From positions 23,689-87,688 of the forward strand of contig JACMQW010000098.1 of NCBI GenBank assembly GCA_014376785.1: a DNA stretch of 64,000 nucleotides, in the 5' to 3' direction. Shown here piece by piece: positions 9,451-20,955 of this stretch (positions are counted from its first letter, which is position 1; every line of letters begins with the position of its first letter). Made by a program: the position numbers and the translations under genes. Source of the stretch: Oligoflexia bacterium. Its GTDB lineage: Bacteria; Bdellovibrionota; UBA1018. The notes below the pieces were generated by a model. That model saw only the letters and a list, made by a program, of their open reading frames with translations, made no database searches and had not been told where the DNA came from.

Positions 9451-9552
9451 AGACCTCCAGTGAGGAGGCGGGGAAATCGCCCAAAGCAATTTCCCCGCTG
9501 GACTGAAACATTAATGGGCATTAAGCATTCTTGTGCCCAACCCTGAAACAAA

Positions 9553-11679
9553 CTACGAGCGCTTTTTCGCATCCCCACGCGCAAAGATACTCGCGACGTA
9601 ATTCAGAACATCCGTGGCAGAAATCTCATCGTAACCGAAGTTCTTAATCAGACGCGATTTCACGATGTCGATCTTCTCCTGCGTTTGGCGATCGACCACG
9701 TTTGAAACCAGGGAGGTCAGCTTGATCGTGTCCTTTTGGTCTTCGAAAAGTTTCAACTCGAGTGCCTTGTGTAGGCGCTCGTTCATTCGGTAGTCGAAAG
9801 TCTTTCCTTCGATGGCCAGAGCACCGATGTAATTCATGATCTCGCGGCGAAAATCTTCCTTCCGAGATTCCGGAATTTCGATTTTTTCCTCGATCGAACG
9901 CATTAGACGCTCATCGGGTTCCTCGTCCTGACCTGTGTATTTGTTTTTCACCCGCTCACGCTGAGTATAAGCCTTCACACTATCGATGTAGTTTCCGCAA
10001 AGTTTCGCAATCGCGTCTTCGTCCGCCGAAATCGCACGCTGGACTTCGTTTTTAATGATGTCCTCGTATTCTTGCTTCACCACATCTACAAGCTCTCGGT
10101 AATGCTTCCTGCGGTCCTCTGAAGCGATGAGCGCGTGATGTTTCAGTCCGCTATCGAGTTCATTCAAAACCATAAACGGATTAATGCATCCGACGTCGCC
10201 GTTTTTATCATTCACGAGCGCATTCGATATCTTATCCTGAACATACCGAGGAGAAATACCGTCCAAGCCTTCACGAATGGCGTCTTTTCGCAATTCCTTC
10301 ACGTTGTCTTCCGTCCAACCCGAAAGCGTCTTTCCATCGTAGAGCTTCATTTTTTGGAGCATGGAAACGTTTGCTTTTTTCGGGATCTCCAACCTAGAAA
10401 GAACAGCCCACATCGCTGCAACTTCGATCGTGTGCGGAGCGATCGACTTTCCTTTGATGCGGTTTGGGTTGAAGTCTTTCTCGTAGATCTTAATTTCTTC
10501 CTTCAACTTCGTAATGTACGGAACGTCAATCTTCACCGTTCGATCGCGAAGTGCTTCCATAAACTCATTATTCTGAAGCTTTCGAAATTCGGGTTCGTTC
10601 GTGTGACCGATGATCACGAGATCAATGTCGGTCTGCGCGAATTTTTTTGGTTTAATCTTATGCTCTTGCGAAGCTGTCAGCAAATCATAGAGGAAAGCGA
10701 CGTCGAGCTTCAAAACCTCGATGAATTCAACCATCCCTCGGTTTCCGACGTTAAACTCGCCATCGAAATTGAAAGCTCGCGGATCCGAATCCGAACCGTA
10801 CTCCGCGATTTTCCGGTAGTTAATATCCCCGGTGAGCTCTGTGGAGTCCTGGTTTTTTTCGTCTTTAGGCTGGAACGTGCCAATTCCAATCCGATCTTTT
10901 TCGGAAAGCACGAGCCTCTGAATCCGAATATGGCCCAGCACCTTCATCCAGTCGCCGTCGTAGCGCTTTAAAAACTCACGGAAAATAAAGCGCGATGCGG
11001 GATCCAGATCGCCCGTAATCGTCACTTTGTACTGAGATTTATTCCCCCGGTTCAGTTCTTCGATGGCTTTTGCCCGAAGCTCTTCCGGAATGAGCTTCAG
11101 CGGCTCTTCATGCATCGGGGAAATCACTTCACGTGCTCCCCCTAAAATGTCCGAAAATTTTCCTTCCGGGTCCACCCACTTGAAAGTGTACATTGCGCCC
11201 GCGTCCGAACGGGAATAGGTTTCGATTCCTTTTTTGAGCAACCTTGCGATGGTTGATTTCGCCGATCCGACTGGACCATGGAGGAGTAAAACCCTTTTCT
11301 CGGTGCCATAACCCAGAGCCGCCGACTTGAAAAAATTAACCAGCTTCATGAGCTGAACGTCGAGACCAAATACCGCGTCGCGGCCGTTTTCGATCGGATC
11401 ATCAAAGAACTGGTAGCGCGTGATGTTCTTTTTATATTCGAGGTAGTTCGTCGCTCCATACGTCATGATCATGTCGTACATGCGTTGGAAGGAATTCCGA
11501 ACGATCGCAGGATTTGCCTTTACGGTATCGAGGTATTCGAAAAAATTTCCTTCCCAAGATTGGTGGCGAAAATCTTCTACTACACGCTTATCATTTAAAA
11601 TTTTCTGCCAGTCTAAGGTGGAGGCAGCGGCGGTAGCGCTCGTCGAATTCGTGGACGGTGTTCCAGAAGATGAGGTCAT
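9553..11679 (-). CDS. prkA: PrkA family serine kinase with AAA+ ATPase fold
   Basis: 708 residues from the ATG at 11679, chosen because GAAGGA lies seven bases upstream and family homology begins about residue 22; upstream in-frame codons run into the divergent pmbA-like gene. The Walker A loop is GPVGSAKST at residues 135-143. Further family blocks are [24 protein letters not shown] (sensor region) and the PrkA C-terminal kinase-like domain after about residue 450. PrkA/YeaG is a stress-related cytoplasmic kinase or AAA+ protein. It is the first gene of the prkA-DUF444-spoVR unit, with a 96-base divergent promoter region to its right. Confidence 0.93.
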   Translation of the reverse strand: MTSSSGTPSTNSTSATAAASTLDWQKILNDKRVVEDFRHQSWEGNFFEYLDTVKANPAIVRNSFQRMYDMIMTYGATNYLEYKKNITRYQFFDDPIENGRDAVFGLDVQLMKLVNFFKSAALGYGTEKRVLLLHGPVGSAKSTIARLLKKGIETYSRSDAGAMYTFKWVDPEGKFSDILGGAREVISPMHEEPLKLIPEELRAKAIEELNRGNKSQYKVTITGDLDPASRFIFREFLKRYDGDWMKVLGHIRIQRLVLSEKDRIGIGTFQPKDEKNQDSTELTGDINYRKIAEYGSDSDPRAFNFDGEFNVGNRGMVEFIEVLKLDVAFLYDLLTASQEHKIKPKKFAQTDIDLVIIGHTNEPEFRKLQNNEFMEALRDRTVKIDVPYITKLKEEIKIYEKDFNPNRIKGKSIAPHTIEVAAMWAVLSRLEIPKKANVSMLQKMKLYDGKTLSGWTEDNVKELRKDAIREGLDGISPRYVQDKISNALVNDKNGDVGCINPFMVLNELDSGLKHHALIASEDRRKHYRELVDVVKQEYEDIIKNEVQRAISADEDAIAKLCGNYIDSVKAYTQRERVKNKYTGQDEEPDERLMRSIEEKIEIPESRKEDFRREIMNYIGALAIEGKTFDYRMNERLHKALELKLFEDQKDTIKLTSLVSNVVDRQTQEKIDIVKSRLIKNFGYDEISATDVLNYVASIFARGDAKKRS

Positions 11680-11775
11680 CGATGAATCCTTCTCTCGTCC
11701 GCCAGATCCGTTTGGCGGCTCATTGCTTAAGATTTTACCTTTGCAGTCGGGCACTTGTAAAGTTACCCTCCATTT

Positions 11776-13134
11776 ATGGCCCGACCTCGTATGGATGTGG
11801 CGCTGGAAACAGCTCTGGACTTTGCCCGCAAACGCCTCTTGCAGATTAAACCGGAAGAGTATGAACTCTTCTTGAGTCGCTCCCGCGCGACGAAAATCGA
11901 TGCAAAAGACCAAAAAGTCGAAGCATTGACCCGAGCGGAGGACGTGGGCCTGTCCATTCGGCTGAAGCGTCAAAATCGGATCGGTTTTAGCTACACCACT
12001 TCTCTCGACCCAGCCGCGATTGACCGCGCCGTCGACTCCGCACTGCAAGTCGCAGAGGTCATGCCCGAGGAAAACGACATTCGGCTCGGCGCTTTCGATG
12101 CCACCATCCCAGAATTCGAGCCACGATTTGACCTTGAGGGCCTTGGACGGCCGGTTGAAGAAAAAATCGCACTTGCCCTTCGGCTCGAGCGGCTCTGCCG
12201 GGAGAAGGATTCAAGAATCCAGACGGTGCGCAGCGCAAGCTTTTCCGAATCTTCGGGAGAATCGGTCCTGGCCTCGCACGATGGCCGAACCTTAAGCCAC
12301 CAAGGAACGATTTTTTCAGTTTCGCTCGCTTGTAAGGCTGAGGAAAAAGGCGACGCCCAAATGGGGTACGAGTACTCTTTTTCACCCTATTTAAGTAAAC
12401 TCGACGTCGACTTCTGCGCACGGGGTGCCGTGGAGTCGGCGACTGAGCTATTAGGAGCGACCAAGCCCACTTCAATGAAATGTCCGGCAGTGATCCGAAA
12501 CGACGTGGTTTCCGATTTGTTGGACTTTCTAGCCGGAAGTTTTTCAGGTGAGCAAATCGAAAAAGGAAAGAGCCTCCTCCAGGGAAAACTGGGCGAAAAA
12601 GTATTCGCTGATTTCATTCAAATCAGGGACGACGGACTTCTTCCTGGCGGCCTCGCGAGCCGACCTTTCGATGCGGAAGGAACCGCATCCAGAACGACCC
12701 CATTAGTTCAGAACGGCGTCTTTCAGTCGATGCTTTTAGATCGCAAATACGCAAAACGGTTTGGGCTTCAGCCGACGAGCAATTCCGCGCGCTCCATTAA
12801 ATCATCCCCGAGCATTTCGACCACGAACCTTTACCTCGAAGCCGGTAAACAGTCCCTAGCTGAACTGATTCGAGAAGTCGGCGATGGCATTCTCATCACA
12901 AACCTCATGGGCGTTCACACTGCAAATTCGGTCACAGGAAATTTTTCGCTCGGAGCCAGTGGCATTTTGGTGAAGAACGGAAAACTCGGTGCACCGGTAA
13001 AAGGGTTTGCCGTAGCCGGAAACATCCTCTCTCTCTTCCGAGACGTAAGGGCTCTGGGCAGTGACCTCCGCTTTTTTGGTTCAGTCGGAGCTCCTTCTCT
13101 TTTGCTTGGAGAACTTGCGGTGAGTGGTGATTAA
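11776..13134 (+). CDS. pmbA: TldD/PmbA family protein, TldE (PmbA) type
   Basis: 452 residues, the usual PmbA/TldE length. The N-terminal domain carries the [21 protein letters not shown] block, the C-terminal half the family phrases [23 protein letters not shown], [24 protein letters not shown] and [23 protein letters not shown]. There is no HExxxH zinc motif, which belongs to the TldD partner, so this is the non-catalytic subunit type. TldD/TldE form a heterodimeric protease that trims peptides such as microcin B17. No tldD is seen in the window. Start ATG at 11776; ATG 11791 is an alternative. Confidence 0.87.
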   Translation: MARPRMDVALETALDFARKRLLQIKPEEYELFLSRSRATKIDAKDQKVEALTRAEDVGLSIRLKRQNRIGFSYTTSLDPAAIDRAVDSALQVAEVMPEENDIRLGAFDATIPEFEPRFDLEGLGRPVEEKIALALRLERLCREKDSRIQTVRSASFSESSGESVLASHDGRTLSHQGTIFSVSLACKAEEKGDAQMGYEYSFSPYLSKLDVDFCARGAVESATELLGATKPTSMKCPAVIRNDVVSDLLDFLAGSFSGEQIEKGKSLLQGKLGEKVFADFIQIRDDGLLPGGLASRPFDAEGTASRTTPLVQNGVFQSMLLDRKYAKRFGLQPTSNSARSIKSSPSISTTNLYLEAGKQSLAELIREVGDGILITNLMGVHTANSVTGNFSLGASGILVKNGKLGAPVKGFAVAGNILSLFRDVRALGSDLRFFGSVGAPSLLLGELAVSGD

Positions 13135-13148
13135 GTCAGGAGCGAAAA

Positions 13149-13961
13149 ATGTCGATTGAAGCGGCACTCCTTACAGATATTGGGCGTCGTCGAGCCCAAA
13201 ACCAAGACTCCGGCGGTTCATTTCCGGAGATGAACCTCTTTGTGGTTGCAGACGGTATGGGAGGGCATCGCGGAGGCGAAGTCGCTTCTCGCATGGCAGT
13301 GGACACGATTCACGAAGTGATGACGAGTTCGCTGAAAGCAGGACGAACTCCCGCGGAAGCGCTCGAGCTCGCTGCGAAAGCAGCGAACGCAAAAATCATG
13401 GAGCGCTCAAAGAAAGAAGAAGAGTTAGAGGGAATGGGCACGACCGCCACCACTCTTTATTTTGATTTGGCGAAGTCGGATAACGGCGCGAAAAGCCGCG
13501 CTCTCGTCGGCCACGTGGGCGACTCCCGTTGTTATCTCTTACGCCCGGACGGGATCTGGCAAATCACCCGAGATCATGCGCTGGTTCAAGAAAAGCTCCG
13601 CGCGGGAATGATCACCCGGGACCAACTGAAGACCGATCGCATGAAAAACGTGATCACCCGTTCAGTCGGGTTCGATCTTCAGTTCGGAATTGATCTCTAC
13701 GAATACGAGCCCGCGGAAGGTGATCTCTTCCTGATTTGCTCCGATGGACTGACTGGCCCACTTGAAGATGCGATGATTTATGACATCGCTTGCGAGATTT
13801 TTTTCGACGTGATCGAGGAAGAAAAAGCAGATGGAACGCCATGCGCATTCGGAGCACACCTCGCGAAACTGGCAGAAGCGCTCGTTCGCGCGGCAAATGA
13901 CCGCGGAGGGGATGATAATATCACCGCTCTGGTCGCCCGGTATTCAGGTGATACAAAATGA
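13149..13961 (+). CDS. PP2C-type serine/threonine phosphatase
   Basis: 270 residues covering one complete PPM/PP2C domain. The metal-binding motifs are in order: RRRAQNQDS near residue 13, VADGMGGHRGGE near 33, VGHVGDSRCYLL near 122, LICSDGLTG near 193 and GGDDNITALVAR near 253. Such enzymes dephosphorylate Ser/Thr, often reversing a Hanks-type kinase, which is not present nearby. SD AGGAGC precedes the ATG. The stop overlaps the M23 peptidase start by four bases, linking it to cell-wall functions. Confidence 0.92.
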   Translation: MSIEAALLTDIGRRRAQNQDSGGSFPEMNLFVVADGMGGHRGGEVASRMAVDTIHEVMTSSLKAGRTPAEALELAAKAANAKIMERSKKEEELEGMGTTATTLYFDLAKSDNGAKSRALVGHVGDSRCYLLRPDGIWQITRDHALVQEKLRAGMITRDQLKTDRMKNVITRSVGFDLQFGIDLYEYEPAEGDLFLICSDGLTGPLEDAMIYDIACEIFFDVIEEEKADGTPCAFGAHLAKLAEALVRAANDRGGDDNITALVARYSGDTK

Positions 13962-14929
13962 AATCTTCTACCAACCGATTTTACACCATCATGATCGTCC
14001 CGGAAAAAACCACTCAAGTGCGGAAGATTTTAGTTCCGGCCTGGGTCGTTCGGCTCGGTGCGGTCGCCATTGCGGTCATGATCGTTCTAGTCGGTGTGAT
14101 GGTCGCAAATTACGGTTACGTCATGAGTCAGGTCGGCGAAAACAACGAGCTCAAAACCGAAAACCGCCGACTTCGCCAAAGCGTGCAAGTTTTCAAAAGC
14201 AAAATGGGAACGCTCGAGAGCGCCATGGAGCGAGTGAAAACTTTTTCGACGCGCCTAAAAGTGATCACCGGCGCGGAAGACCGCGGTGGGGTTGCTTCGC
14301 TTATGAAATCCATTCCGGATTCCGCTACCAACATCGGAGGCCCGAAAGACGTTTCTCCAGAAGTCGCAGCCATCGAGGCTGAACTCGACCCCCGGGATCC
14401 AGAGCACGAAGAACTTCAGAAACAATACAGCGAACTCGAACTCAAAATCAGCTCCATGACTGCTGAGTCGCTCGCGCTGGAGCAAAATCTCCAAGATCAG
14501 TACGAACACCTAGTCGATCAAAAAACTTTTCTCGCGGCACTCCCGACCCGAAAACCCGTCATTGGTTACTACACCAACGGATTCGGTACTCGTTACGCAC
14601 CGTTCGGTGGAAAGCTGAAGATGCACGAAGGGCTCGACATCGCGAATCATCCCGGAACTCCGATCAAAGCTACGGCGGACGGCGTCGTGACCTTTTCAAA
14701 CACCAAAGCCGGCTACGGCCAAACCGTCATCGTCGACCACGGATATGGTTTGCAAACGTGGTACGCCCACACCCGCAAAATCCTCGTGAAAAGCGGCCAA
14801 AAGGTGCGCCGGGGCGACACGATCGCCCTTCTCGGAAGCTCGGGACGATCGACTGGCCCACACTGTCATTATGAGGTGCGCGTGAACGGAATTCCGGTCG
14901 ATCCGCTTTCCTATATTTTGGAAAACTAA
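13958..14929 (+). CDS. M23 (LytM-type) peptidase with coiled coil
   Basis: 323 residues. An N-terminal membrane anchor (about 28-50) is followed by a periplasmic coiled coil (55-90 and 140-190) and a C-terminal LytM domain (about 200-320). The zinc site motifs are intact: HEGLD within KLKMHEGLDIANHPG, and the HxH pair in GPHCHYEVR. That predicts an active D,D-endopeptidase cutting peptidoglycan cross-links, anchored to the inner membrane. It is co-translated with the PP2C phosphatase and precedes secA by about 100 bases. Confidence 0.93.
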   Translation: MKSSTNRFYTIMIVPEKTTQVRKILVPAWVVRLGAVAIAVMIVLVGVMVANYGYVMSQVGENNELKTENRRLRQSVQVFKSKMGTLESAMERVKTFSTRLKVITGAEDRGGVASLMKSIPDSATNIGGPKDVSPEVAAIEAELDPRDPEHEELQKQYSELELKISSMTAESLALEQNLQDQYEHLVDQKTFLAALPTRKPVIGYYTNGFGTRYAPFGGKLKMHEGLDIANHPGTPIKATADGVVTFSNTKAGYGQTVIVDHGYGLQTWYAHTRKILVKSGQKVRRGDTIALLGSSGRSTGPHCHYEVRVNGIPVDPLSYILEN

Positions 14930-15031
14930 TCACTGAACATTTCTGGCCAACGTCAGGAAATCTCTCGAAAAAACGGGACCTTTTCTAATGACTTTTTGGC
15001 CCCGTCGAAACTAAACTCACCCCTATCCACT

Positions 15032-17935
15032 ATGGCAATTCTCAATTTCGCTCAGAAAATATTTGGCACCCAAAACGATCGCGAACTGAAATCGGTCGGA
15101 CCTTTGGTCACTCGGATTAACGAACTCGAAAAATCGATAACCGCACTCTCCGACGCCGAACTCCAGGCAAAAACGGCAGCTTTTCGCGAGCGCTTATCCC
15201 GGGGTGAGAGTATCGACTCCCTTCTCCCCGAGGCTTTTGCCGTCGCCCGCGACGCTGGACGACGCGTCCTCGGCCAGAGGCACTACGATGTGCAAATGAT
15301 CGGTGGCATCACCCTTCACCGCGGTCGGATCGCGGAAATGAAAACCGGCGAAGGAAAAACCCTCACCGCCACCGCCCCTCTTTATTTGAACGGATTAACC
15401 GGCAAGGGCTCCCACCTCGTCACTGTGAACGATTACCTCGCGCGTCGTGATAGCGAGCACATGGGAAAACTTTACGGCTTCCTCGGATTATCGACCGGTA
15501 TCATCGTACACGGACTGAATGATTCCGAAAGAAAACGAAATTACGGAGCAGACATCTCATACGGAACCAATAACGAATTTGGTTTCGACTACCTCCGCGA
15601 CAACATGAAGTTTCGACTGGAAGATTACGTTCAGCGGGACTTGAATTTCGCCATCGTCGATGAAGTCGATTCGATTCTGATCGATGAAGCGAGAACACCG
15701 CTTATTATTTCCGGACCGTCCGACGATTCGAGTGGCCTTTACGTCGAGATCGATGCGCACCTTCGAAGTGGCGGCGGACTCGTAAAAGACGTCGACTACA
15801 CCGTCGATGAAAAATCGAAATCTGCGGCATTGACCGAAACCGGGATCGACAAGATGGAAAGCCGCATGGGCACCGAAAATCTTTACGATCCGCGAAATAT
15901 CGAAATCCTCCACCACGTCATCCAAGCGCTTCGTGCTCACGTGCTTTTCAAACGCGACGTCGATTACGTCGTTCGTGATGGCGAAGTCATGATCGTCGAC
16001 GAATTCACGGGCCGCTTGATGCCCGGCCGCCGCTGGTCAGACGGACTCCACCAAGCGATCGAAGCGAAAGAAGGCGTCGATATCGAAAGCGAGAACCAAA
16101 CCCTCGCGACGATTACCTTCCAAAACTATTTCCGGATGTACTCGAAACTTGCCGGAATGACCGGGACCGCAGACACCGAAGCCGCCGAATTCAAGCAAAT
16201 TTATAAGCTCGATGTGACGGTGATTCCGACGAACAAACCCCTGATTCGAAAAGATCATGCAGATGTGATCTTCAAGAATCAGAAAGCAAAATTCAAGGCC
16301 GTTGCCCAAGAACTGAAAGTCTTGCATGAAAAAGGACAGCCGGTCCTCGTAGGAACCACGTCGGTTGAAAAATCTGAACTCTTGCACGAGCTTCTGAAAC
16401 GCGAAGGAGTGAAGCACTCTGTTTTGAACGCAAAACAGCACGAGCGCGAAGCTTATGTGGTTGCCCAAGCCGGACGAAAAGGATCGATCACGATCTCCAC
16501 CAACATGGCCGGACGCGGAACCGATATTTTACTCGGTGGACAGCCCGATATGCTGGCTGAAGAGGAAGTGGGCAAACTCTCAGCGAATGCGACCGATGAA
16601 GAGCGCGCCGAGTGGGAGCCCCGCTACGAAGAAGCACGCAAAAAATGGCGCGAAACTTGCGCCCGCGAGCGAGAAGAAGTAAAAGCTGCGGGTGGTTTGT
16701 TCATCTTAGGAACGGAACGCCACGAGTCCCGCCGAATCGATAACCAGCTTCGCGGACGCTCCGGACGTCAGGGAGACGCGGGCGGATCGCGCTTTTACCT
16801 CTCATTTGAAGATGATTTGCTTCGTATTTTTGGACACTCCACCCTCCTCCAAGCGACAGTCGCGAAAATGGAAGAGGACGTTCCGGTGGAACATGCCTGG
16901 ACCACGAAAGCGATCGAGAATGCCCAGAAAAAAGTCGAAGGACATAACTACGACATCCGGAAGCATTTGCTCGAATACGATGACGTGATGAACCAGCAGC
17001 GAAAAGTCATCTACGCCCTTCGAAAAGAAGTGCTCGCGCGAGAAAATCTTCGCGAGATGGTCTTTTCGTTCTTAGAAGATATCGTCCGAAACATCGGACA
17101 AGAGTACTTTCCAAACGGAAAACTCAAGCGCGGCGAACAGGGGATCGCAAAGCTTGAGATTGAAGAGCTGAAAAAGTCGATTGCGACGACCCTCCAATTC
17201 ATGCCGGAAATTCGTGAAACCGAAATCACTCCCTTCAGCCATCTCGGCATCGAGAAACTGATGATGAATTTCGCCCACGAAAAATACTCAGAAAAAGAGA
17301 ACCAGTACGGTGCGGAAATGATGCGCCATCTGGAGAAAATGATCCTGCTCACCACGATCGACCAACTCTGGAAGGATCACCTCCTCGCAATGGATCACCT
17401 CCGCGAGGGAGTCGGCCTGCAAGGCTACGGTCAAAAAGACCCGATCTTGGTTTATAAAAAAGAAGGATTCAAATTCTTCGGCATGATGATGGATTCCATC
17501 GCGCTCGATGTCGTGAAGAAGTTATTCGCCATCCAGCTCGCACCGAGCGACACGCCCGAAGACATCGACGCGGAAATCGAACGCGAAGAAAATGCACTTC
17601 TGGGAGATGGGAACTTCCAATACAATTTGACTGAAACGGGCGATCTCGTGGCTGCTCCGAGTGGACAGGTTTCTCCTCAGGCTCAGAAAGCCGCACCGGC
17701 GAGCGGAAGTGAAGATCCCATGGACCTCTCTCACCTCCACCGTGCCCCTCGGCAAATGCAGCTTTCTCGCAGCCCTGCCCCTGCTTCGGGAAGTCCGTTT
17801 GCTCAAAGAGAAGCGACTGCACCGGGTGGTGGTGGAATGAGCTACGCCGGTGACGTTGATAAAGTCGGAAGAAACGACCCCTGCCCTTGCGGCAGCGGCA
17901 AGAAATACAAAAAATGCCACGGAACGGAAAGCTAA
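15032..17935 (+). CDS. secA: Preprotein translocase ATPase SecA
   Basis: 967 residues from ATG 15032 ([12 protein letters not shown]); an upstream TTG at 14996 adds an unsupported 12 residues. NBD1 has the Walker A loop [11 protein letters not shown] near residue 100 and [16 protein letters not shown]; the preprotein cross-linking region and NBD2 follow, with [14 protein letters not shown] and [16 protein letters not shown]. The C-terminal linker ends in a SEC-C zinc tail, [17 protein letters not shown], which binds SecB and ribosomes in known cases. SecA drives protein export through SecYEG. It is followed 12 bases later by the OtsB-like gene. Confidence 0.97.
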   Translation: MAILNFAQKIFGTQNDRELKSVGPLVTRINELEKSITALSDAELQAKTAAFRERLSRGESIDSLLPEAFAVARDAGRRVLGQRHYDVQMIGGITLHRGRIAEMKTGEGKTLTATAPLYLNGLTGKGSHLVTVNDYLARRDSEHMGKLYGFLGLSTGIIVHGLNDSERKRNYGADISYGTNNEFGFDYLRDNMKFRLEDYVQRDLNFAIVDEVDSILIDEARTPLIISGPSDDSSGLYVEIDAHLRSGGGLVKDVDYTVDEKSKSAALTETGIDKMESRMGTENLYDPRNIEILHHVIQALRAHVLFKRDVDYVVRDGEVMIVDEFTGRLMPGRRWSDGLHQAIEAKEGVDIESENQTLATITFQNYFRMYSKLAGMTGTADTEAAEFKQIYKLDVTVIPTNKPLIRKDHADVIFKNQKAKFKAVAQELKVLHEKGQPVLVGTTSVEKSELLHELLKREGVKHSVLNAKQHEREAYVVAQAGRKGSITISTNMAGRGTDILLGGQPDMLAEEEVGKLSANATDEERAEWEPRYEEARKKWRETCAREREEVKAAGGLFILGTERHESRRIDNQLRGRSGRQGDAGGSRFYLSFEDDLLRIFGHSTLLQATVAKMEEDVPVEHAWTTKAIENAQKKVEGHNYDIRKHLLEYDDVMNQQRKVIYALRKEVLARENLREMVFSFLEDIVRNIGQEYFPNGKLKRGEQGIAKLEIEELKKSIATTLQFMPEIRETEITPFSHLGIEKLMMNFAHEKYSEKENQYGAEMMRHLEKMILLTTIDQLWKDHLLAMDHLREGVGLQGYGQKDPILVYKKEGFKFFGMMMDSIALDVVKKLFAIQLAPSDTPEDIDAEIEREENALLGDGNFQYNLTETGDLVAAPSGQVSPQAQKAAPASGSEDPMDLSHLHRAPRQMQLSRSPAPASGSPFAQREATAPGGGGMSYAGDVDKVGRNDPCPCGSGKKYKKCHGTES

Positions 17936-17947
17936 TCCGGCCACCCC

Positions 17948-18739
17948 ATGAAATACCATTCGGTCGATGCGTGTCTGAAAAAATTAGACACCCTGCCTGG
18001 TCCGGTACTTTTTGCATTTGATTTCGACGGCACTCTCGTGGGCTTTAGACGAGGTCCAAACCAAGTCGTTTTAGGTTCTGGGATGAAACGGTTGCTTGAG
18101 CGACTTGCCAAGCGAGAACACCTGGCCATCATCACGGGCCGTAGCTTACAGAACATCGAGCATAAAACCAGTGGTCTGAAGATTCACCTCGCCGGTAGCC
18201 ACGGCTTCGAAATCAAACTCCTCGATGGGCGAACTATCGGTGATGGGAATGAGGCTTGGCAGGCGGCCACTGAAATTTGGGTTGCCGAAACGAAACGCCT
18301 CATGGCATCCGTCGACGAATTCCGTGAATGTCGTCTCGAGGAGAAGAAATTTTCGCTCTCTCTTCATTTTCGGCAGTCGAAAGACCCGGTGACCGCTCAA
18401 GCCCTGTACACGAAGCTCATGAAAAAAATAAAGCCCACCCCCCGAATCGTCGGCGGGCACCTGGTCGTGAATCTGGTACCCAAGGAATCTTTCGATAAAG
18501 GCGACGCGCTCAAGGCGCTGATGAAGACTCTGGGATGCAAGTCCGCCGTATTCGCGGGTGATGACATCACGGATGAAGCTGTTTTCCGCCGAAATTTTAA
18601 AAATGTGCTCTCGATTCGCATCGGGGGTTCGAACCGCGAAATTCCCGCGCAAATCCACTTTTACGGACGCGGCGAGATGAAGACCTTCATGACGTCCGTG
18701 CTCGCTCGCGGAAGGCGTTCCAGCTTGAAAGGCTCCTAA
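17948..18739 (+). CDS. otsB: Trehalose-6-phosphatase-like HAD hydrolase
   Basis: 263 residues of the HAD superfamily, IIB cap type. Motif I is FAFDFDGTLVG (nucleophile Asp and general acid Asp) near residues 22-32, motif II is IITGRSL near 59, and motif IV is AGDDITDEAVF near 200-210, the GDDxTDE string characteristic of trehalose-phosphate phosphatases. The predicted reaction is trehalose 6-phosphate to trehalose. No OtsA synthase is nearby, so the partner must be elsewhere or the substrate may be a related sugar phosphate. Confidence 0.83.
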   Translation: MKYHSVDACLKKLDTLPGPVLFAFDFDGTLVGFRRGPNQVVLGSGMKRLLERLAKREHLAIITGRSLQNIEHKTSGLKIHLAGSHGFEIKLLDGRTIGDGNEAWQAATEIWVAETKRLMASVDEFRECRLEEKKFSLSLHFRQSKDPVTAQALYTKLMKKIKPTPRIVGGHLVVNLVPKESFDKGDALKALMKTLGCKSAVFAGDDITDEAVFRRNFKNVLSIRIGGSNREIPAQIHFYGRGEMKTFMTSVLARGRRSSLKGS

Positions 18740-18759
18740 AAGGAGAGCAAACTTTTCAA

Positions 18760-19848
18760 GTGGATGAAAAAAAAGACCTCACCGCGCTCACTCTGACTCC
18801 TCCCGAAAGCGGCGAACCGCGCGATCCATCCTTTTCAGCCGAGGAAAGCCCGGAGTCGCCCGACGAAAGTCTCGACGATCTCTTTGCGCCCATGGCCCCA
18901 ACCGCCCCGGGAAGTGAATTTGATCCACTCGCGGAGCTTTTGCCGATGGATCCAGAGATCGAGAACCTCGCGAATGCCTCTGATTTTCTGCAGGCCGGTG
19001 AGGCACAGCCGAGCAATGCTTGGGAGACCCCCGTTTCTGAATCAGAACAAGCCGACTGGCAATCCACCCCGCTCGTCACAGAAACGGCCCCAGAACTGCT
19101 CGATGATCCATTCAATGCTCCTTTGGAAGGGGCTCCGAGCGAGCCGTCCCCGAAAAATACGGCGTCCACTCGGCTGAATGCGCCCATGGAAGAAGTCAGG
19201 CACTATTCTGATCACCTCGCTCCCTCCATGAGTAAAACCGCCGAAACGCCTTACTCTTTACTGATCGATGGGTTCTTGAAGGATTTTGAGCGGGAAACGC
19301 TGCTCTCACTGTTATCGAGAGAAAATCTCGGGATACGCGAAGTGGAGCTGGAACCCCAGTTCGAATCAGGGCGCATTCTCATCCCCCGAATCAGCGAATA
19401 TGCGGGAGTCCTCATCGTCCAATCCCTCCGGAATGCTCACGTGAAAATGCGGTTGGATCTGGCTGAGAAAATTTTCGCCTCCAAGGAAATCGATGCGGAT
19501 GACCATCTCATTTTTCCGCCCTCCCAGGATTCGGAACTCCTGATTAACGAAGAAGGGCACCATCCCGCTGATTCGCTCGTCCTCACGACCGACGACTCTC
19601 TCGAGGGTCGCGGCCCAGCCGAAGTGCTCGACACGCTGCACGGCTCCATGAATTTGAAAGCGGCCCAGTTGGCTCATCCCCAGGCACCTCTCTTTCAAGA
19701 CGCGCTCGAAAAGCTGAAACGGCAGCTCAAATTTCAAGCCTATCACCGAGGAGCGCAGGCCCTTTTATCCTTCAAATATGATTTGCATCCGCTTGAAGGA
19801 CAGACGATTTATAAACTGATCGTCCAGGCAAAAGCCGTTCGATTTTAG
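18760..19848 (+). CDS. Acidic protein of unknown function with YbjQ-like tail
   Basis: 362 residues from a GTG at 18760; the frame has no ATG in the first 40 codons and AGGAG lies about 15 bases upstream, a long spacing. Residues 1-140 are a very acidic, Pro/Glu/Asp-rich and probably disordered stretch. The rest is folded: LLIDGFLKDFERETLLSLL near 167, and a C-terminal AYHRGAQALLSFKYD-x-GQTIYKLIVQAKAVRF pattern that looks like the YbjQ-type repeat 'A..RGANAv.g..YD....G..Y.L...GTAV'. Function unknown; probably a cytoplasmic adaptor. It lies between the otsB-like and agmatinase-family genes. Confidence 0.6.
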   Translation: MDEKKDLTALTLTPPESGEPRDPSFSAEESPESPDESLDDLFAPMAPTAPGSEFDPLAELLPMDPEIENLANASDFLQAGEAQPSNAWETPVSESEQADWQSTPLVTETAPELLDDPFNAPLEGAPSEPSPKNTASTRLNAPMEEVRHYSDHLAPSMSKTAETPYSLLIDGFLKDFERETLLSLLSRENLGIREVELEPQFESGRILIPRISEYAGVLIVQSLRNAHVKMRLDLAEKIFASKEIDADDHLIFPPSQDSELLINEEGHHPADSLVLTTDDSLEGRGPAEVLDTLHGSMNLKAAQLAHPQAPLFQDALEKLKRQLKFQAYHRGAQALLSFKYDLHPLEGQTIYKLIVQAKAVRF

Positions 19849-19885
19849 CTGCGGCAGTCGCACCTAGAGGCCGAGAGATTTTTTC

Positions 19886-20935
19886 ATGAGTCACCCGATC
19901 GATCCCAACGGAGTCGCCGTTAAAAACGATGCCTACTTCAGCTTAGACGGAGCTCCGGAATCTTCCGACATCCTCTTTCTCTCGCTGCCGTGGGACGTCA
20001 CCACTTCTTATCGACCGGGAACTCGGAGCGGACCGCTCGCCATCATCGATGCGTCCTCTCAACTGGATTTGTACACGCCTTTTCTCGACCGGGCGTGGGA
20101 GATGAAACTCGCGACGCTTCCCTACCCACTAGAATGGGATCAGAAGAGTGAGGAACTCCGAAAAAAAACGGGGCGCTACATCTCGTTTCTGGAAACCGGC
20201 GGGACAGCAGAGTCTAGCCCGGAAATGAGCGAAATTCTGAAGGAAGCCAACCGAGAAGCCGGTCGCATGTACGAGTGGTCGCTTGGGGAATCTCGAAAAT
20301 GGCTGGCGGCTGGGAAAAGTTTGATTGGTGTGGGAGGCGACCATGCGATGAGCCTGGGCCCGATTCACGCCTACTCAGAAAAATTTCCAAACCTCAGCGT
20401 GCTTCACTTCGACGCCCACGCCGACCTGCGGGTTGCTTACGAAGGATTTCCCCACTCCCATGCTTCGATTATGGACCGCGTGGTGGAACTTCCAGGGGTG
20501 AAGAAATTAGTTCAAGTCGGCATCCGCGATGTTTCACCGGGTGAAGTCGAGCGCATCCGCACCAGTGAGAAATCCGGAGGAAAAATTTCTACTTATTTCG
20601 ATTGGGATCTACAGACCCGGAAATTCAAAGGCGAAAACTGGGACCGCGTTTGTGATGAAATCGTTTCAAAACTGACCTCCGACGTTTTTGTCTCTTTCGA
20701 CATCGATGGGCTTGATCCGAAACTCTGTCCGACGACCGGAACGCCAGTTCCGGGCGGACTCGAATTTATGGAAGCGGCTTACCTGATTCAGAAAGTGGTG
20801 ACTGCGGGAAAACGCATCGTCGGAGCCGACTTGCTAGAAGTCGCGCCGAATCCTAGCGGGGATCCCTGGGACGGAAATGTGGGCGCTCGAATGCTTTACC
20901 AACTCACGATCGCCGTGGCTCGTTCGCTCCGCTAA
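19886..20935 (+). CDS. Agmatinase/arginase (ureohydrolase) family protein
   Basis: 349 residues of the ureohydrolase fold. The binuclear manganese ligands are visible: GVGGDHAMS, LHFDAHADLR and VSFDIDGLDP, followed by TTGTPVPGGL. Ureohydrolases release urea from guanidino substrates such as agmatine (to putrescine), arginine or formiminoglutamate. The long N-terminal region with SLPWDVTTSYRPGTRSGP is typical of the 345-350 residue 'agmatinase family' group, whose substrate is often unproven. No speA decarboxylase is next to it, so I do not assign speB. It is followed by two RNA methyltransferase genes. Confidence 0.88.
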   Translation: MSHPIDPNGVAVKNDAYFSLDGAPESSDILFLSLPWDVTTSYRPGTRSGPLAIIDASSQLDLYTPFLDRAWEMKLATLPYPLEWDQKSEELRKKTGRYISFLETGGTAESSPEMSEILKEANREAGRMYEWSLGESRKWLAAGKSLIGVGGDHAMSLGPIHAYSEKFPNLSVLHFDAHADLRVAYEGFPHSHASIMDRVVELPGVKKLVQVGIRDVSPGEVERIRTSEKSGGKISTYFDWDLQTRKFKGENWDRVCDEIVSKLTSDVFVSFDIDGLDPKLCPTTGTPVPGGLEFMEAAYLIQKVVTAGKRIVGADLLEVAPNPSGDPWDGNVGARMLYQLTIAVARSLR

Positions 20936-20955
20936 CCTCGGGGTTTCTGCCACCT

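Noticed and set aside
10135..10971. Long rightward open frame of 278 codons
   Set aside because: It is antisense to the conserved core of prkA and has no recognisable protein features.
11680..12048. N-terminal extension of PrkA by 123 residues
   Set aside because: The extra stretch overlaps the divergent pmbA-like gene and lacks family homology; ATG 11679 has a good ribosome site.
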